DNA from: Treponema sp.
GTDB taxonomy: Bacteria; Spirochaetota; Spirochaetia; Treponematales; Treponemataceae
Direction of reading: 5' to 3'
DNA length: 34,448 nt
NCBI GenBank assembly: GCA_024402535.1
Contig: JAKSTN010000032.1
Location: 1-34,448, forward strand
This document shows, in pieces, positions 33,875-34,448 of the stretch. The position numbers and the translations under genes are program-made. The notes beneath the pieces were generated by a model that made no database searches, had not been told where the DNA came from, and saw only the letters and a list, made by a program, of their open reading frames with translations. How positions within the stretch are numbered: the stretch's first letter is position 1; each line of letters starts with the position of its first letter.

Positions 33875-34448
33875 ATGTCACAGAAATGGTTTCGCCACAA
33901 ATATCAGCCTTGTCTTCCTCTTGGAGAAGACGGCACAAGAATTTCATGTTCAAAGCCACATATTGAACTTTCAAGAAAAATCGCACGTGAAGGAATCATC
34001 CTTCTTAAAAATGATTCAAAAATCCTTCCATTAAATAAGAAATCTGCAAACAACAAGATTGTACTTCTTGGAAAGGCCTCTGAAGAATACATCAAAGGAG
34101 GCGGCGGTTCCGGTGACGTATACACAAAATATGTCCGCACTCTTTATGAAGCATTCTCTGAAAAAGCCGCTGAAGGAGAAATCCAGCTTTACACAGAACT
34201 CCACGATTTCTATGCAGAAGAAGTTTCAAAACAGCACAAAGCCGGAAACGCTCCAGGAATGACCCGCGAAATTGCGCTTTCTGATGCACAGTTAAAAGCC
34301 GCAAGCGACTTTACAGACACAGCAGTTGTAACAATCTGCCGTTTCTCTGGCGAAGGCTGGGACCGTTTCTGCGATTTAGGAAAAGAAATCCACACAGAAC
34401 CAATGGAAAAAAATCCTTGGGAAAGCGAAGCAACACTTGGCGAAGCCG
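33875..34448 (+). CDS. Glycoside hydrolase family 3 protein, probable inverted-domain type (3' end outside window)
   Basis: The frame is open from ATG 33875 to the right edge (191 codons). Residues about 32-53 (HIELSRKIAREGIILLKNDS, then KILPLN) are the start of the GH3 C-terminal domain, followed by GGGGSGDV near 75-82. VTICRFSGEGWDR near 148-160 is the region that usually supplies sugar-site residues. In ordinary GH3 enzymes these come after the catalytic barrel, but here they are at the N-terminus, as in the inverted-order beta-glucosidases. No signal peptide is seen, so it probably cleaves imported beta-oligosaccharides in the cytoplasm. AAGGA is the ribosome site. The barrel and catalytic Asp lie beyond the window. 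Confidence 0.8.
   Translation, partial: MSQKWFRHKYQPCLPLGEDGTRISCSKPHIELSRKIAREGIILLKNDSKILPLNKKSANNKIVLLGKASEEYIKGGGGSGDVYTKYVRTLYEAFSEKAAEGEIQLYTELHDFYAEEVSKQHKAGNAPGMTREIALSDAQLKAASDFTDTAVVTICRFSGEGWDRFCDLGKEIHTEPMEKNPWESEATLGEA

Noticed and set aside
1..34448. CRISPR array, tRNA or rRNA genes, insertion sequences, phage genes
   Set aside because: No regularly spaced repeats, cloverleaf-like or rRNA sequence, transposase or integrase was recognised on either strand.

Overview
The window is a dense bacterial chromosome segment of about 41-43% G+C (estimated by eye) with short intergenic gaps and mostly small operons. The gene mix points to an anaerobic or microaerophilic, host- or rumen-associated spirochaete of the Treponema type. 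It includes a reverse rubrerythrin with PerR, a 7TM-DISM chemotaxis receptor, two phosphohexomutases, a heterodimeric ABC exporter, sugar-directed hydrolases, and riboflavin and thiamine operons. The taxonomic call is an inference from gene content, since no rRNA or tRNA lies in the window.

Layout: 3-116 is the tail of an unidentified gene. 91-3654 (minus) holds an MMPL/RND transporter and a secreted heptad-repeat partner, divergent from a TetR regulator (3783-4343). 4404-6071 is a SASA-type esterase. 6144-7163 is perR plus reverse rubrerythrin, with a PerR-box-like palindrome at the promoter and a bidirectional terminator after it. 7227-13528 (minus) is a chemotaxis receptor, two ABC exporter half-transporters and a YkgJ-type protein. 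13687-15078 is a GltS-like symporter. 15215-16874 (minus) is murI-purC, with a curious duplicated purC tail and double hairpin downstream. 16936-18209 is a pentapeptide-repeat protein and an MBL-fold hydrolase. 18225-21767 holds two different phosphohexomutases. 21937-22833 is an orphan membrane protein. 22955-26458 is ribD-ribE-ribBA-ribH. 26461-30943 (minus) is thiM, a thiamine-binding protein, thiE, a HAD phosphatase, thiD and thiC, behind a TPP riboswitch. 31048-33689 (minus) is a broken HAD gene, nudC and an MFS transporter. 33875 to the end is the start of a GH3 glycosidase.

How it works together: the rib operon makes riboflavin from GTP and ribulose-5-phosphate. The thi operon makes the pyrimidine moiety de novo (ThiC, ThiD), takes the thiazole by salvage (ThiM) and joins the two with ThiE. 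PerR and rubrerythrin form a peroxide-defence pair. The phosphohexomutases, GH3 enzyme and SASA esterase fit carbohydrate use.

Most notable signals: a perfect 38-bp palindrome overlapping the -35 of the rib operon where an FMN riboswitch might be expected; a second out-of-frame PurC C-terminus 71 bp beyond the purC stop, separated from it by two hairpins; several -10 boxes abutting start codons, suggesting leaderless mRNAs; a HAD gene broken by a 14-nt tandem duplication; and an MBL hydrolase with Ser in place of the metal-binding Asp. No CRISPR array, insertion sequence, phage gene or obviously new multi-gene system was seen.
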